The notes beneath the pieces are model-generated. The model was not told the origin of the DNA, did no database searches, and saw only the letters and a program-made list of their open reading frames with translations. This document shows positions 12,040 to 12,256 of a DNA stretch of 12,256 nucleotides, one piece after another. This DNA is from an uncultured Eubacteriales bacterium (GTDB lineage Bacteria > Bacillota > Clostridia > Christensenellales > Borkfalkiaceae). How positions within the stretch are numbered: the first letter of the stretch is position 1; each line of letters begins with the position of its first letter. The position numbers were made by a program, and so were the translations under genes. The stretch covers positions 1 through 12,256 of the forward strand of contig CACXDQ010000240.1 in assembly GCA_902766475.1 (NCBI GenBank), written 5' to 3'.

Positions 12040-12256
12040 GGCTTATAGGCGGCGTTATGCTGTGTTTCCGGAAATTAAAAAAGACCTCAAAGCTTACCGT
12101 TTTTGTCACTCTGTCAATGTTTGCGAAGGCAAATATTGACGCCACTTTACGGTCGCTCAGGGTCAAAATCACGACGATTTTATCGACGTGTTTGTCAATT
12201 ACGCATTCCTCATTAAACATTTTCCCCAACGCTTAGCCCCTACTGTCATTCTGAGC
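12040..12256. other. Terminal 217 bases without a convincing gene
   Basis: Two overlapping antisense frames exist: 12057-12236 on plus (59 codons, N-terminus resembling a signal peptide) and 12026-12220 on minus (64 codons, ending inside the repeat). Neither has a good ribosome site or recognisable protein. The last bases, GTCATTCTGAGC (12245-12256), look like the edge of a dispersed intergenic repeat. Confidence 0.4.

Noticed and set aside
12026..12229. A 64- to 67-codon minus-strand frame at the window end
   Set aside because: It ends inside repeat module A, has a poor ribosome site, matches no family I know, and overlaps an equally plausible plus-strand frame.
12057..12236. A 59-codon plus-strand frame with a signal-peptide-like N-terminus
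   Set aside because: The basic-then-hydrophobic start is suggestive, but the ribosome site (AGGCGG) is only fair, the remainder has no recognisable features, and it overlaps the minus-strand frame. Evidence is insufficient for either.

Overview
The window looks like chromosomal DNA from an anaerobic Gram-positive bacterium, probably of the Clostridia. The reasons are an oxygen-sensitive glycyl radical dehydratase with its radical-SAM activase, a rubredoxin domain, a FeoB-type ferrous iron transporter, strong Shine-Dalgarno sites, near-consensus SigA-type promoters and moderate GC content. No closer placement is supported.

Layout. (1) Positions 1-201 hold the tail of a plus-strand gene, followed by two strong GC-rich hairpins, one of them a bidirectional terminator. 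(2) Positions 491-1869, minus strand, hold an OhrR-like MarR repressor and a metallo-beta-lactamase-fold protein fused to rubredoxin. The two genes overlap by ATGA and are driven by a promoter carrying two near-identical palindromic operators. (3) Positions 2072-7835, minus strand, hold a run of genes read in the order feoB, RluA-type pseudouridine synthase, ECF sigma factor, single-pass membrane protein (candidate anti-sigma), mntP, phosphoribosyltransferase and DUF4886-type SGNH hydrolase. Start/stop overlaps join RluA to sigma, sigma to the membrane protein, and the phosphoribosyltransferase to the hydrolase. Internal promoters are visible before rluA (apparently leaderless), mntP and the phosphoribosyltransferase. 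A 17-bp-stem terminator closes the run. (4) Positions 7836-8181 are a divergent, AT-rich intergenic region with a consensus TTGACA-17-TATAAT promoter for the plus-strand operon. (5) Positions 8182-11498 encode a B12-independent diol-dehydratase-type glycyl radical enzyme and its activase, coupled by TAATG. (6) Positions 11500-12039 are a mosaic non-coding repeat array in which two module types alternate with a 114-bp period. The last 217 bases contain no convincing gene.

Functionally, the dehydratase pair is the clear catabolic unit; active-site residues favour 1,2-propanediol or glycerol. The minus-strand side has a recurring metal and redox theme: ferrous iron import, manganese export, and a peroxide-sensing repressor next to a rubredoxin fusion. 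That link is inference. The items I find most worth following are the OhrR-like/MBL-rubredoxin unit, the FeoB whose GTPase has lost its guanine-recognition Asp, the apparently leaderless rluA-sigma operon, and the two-module repeat array.
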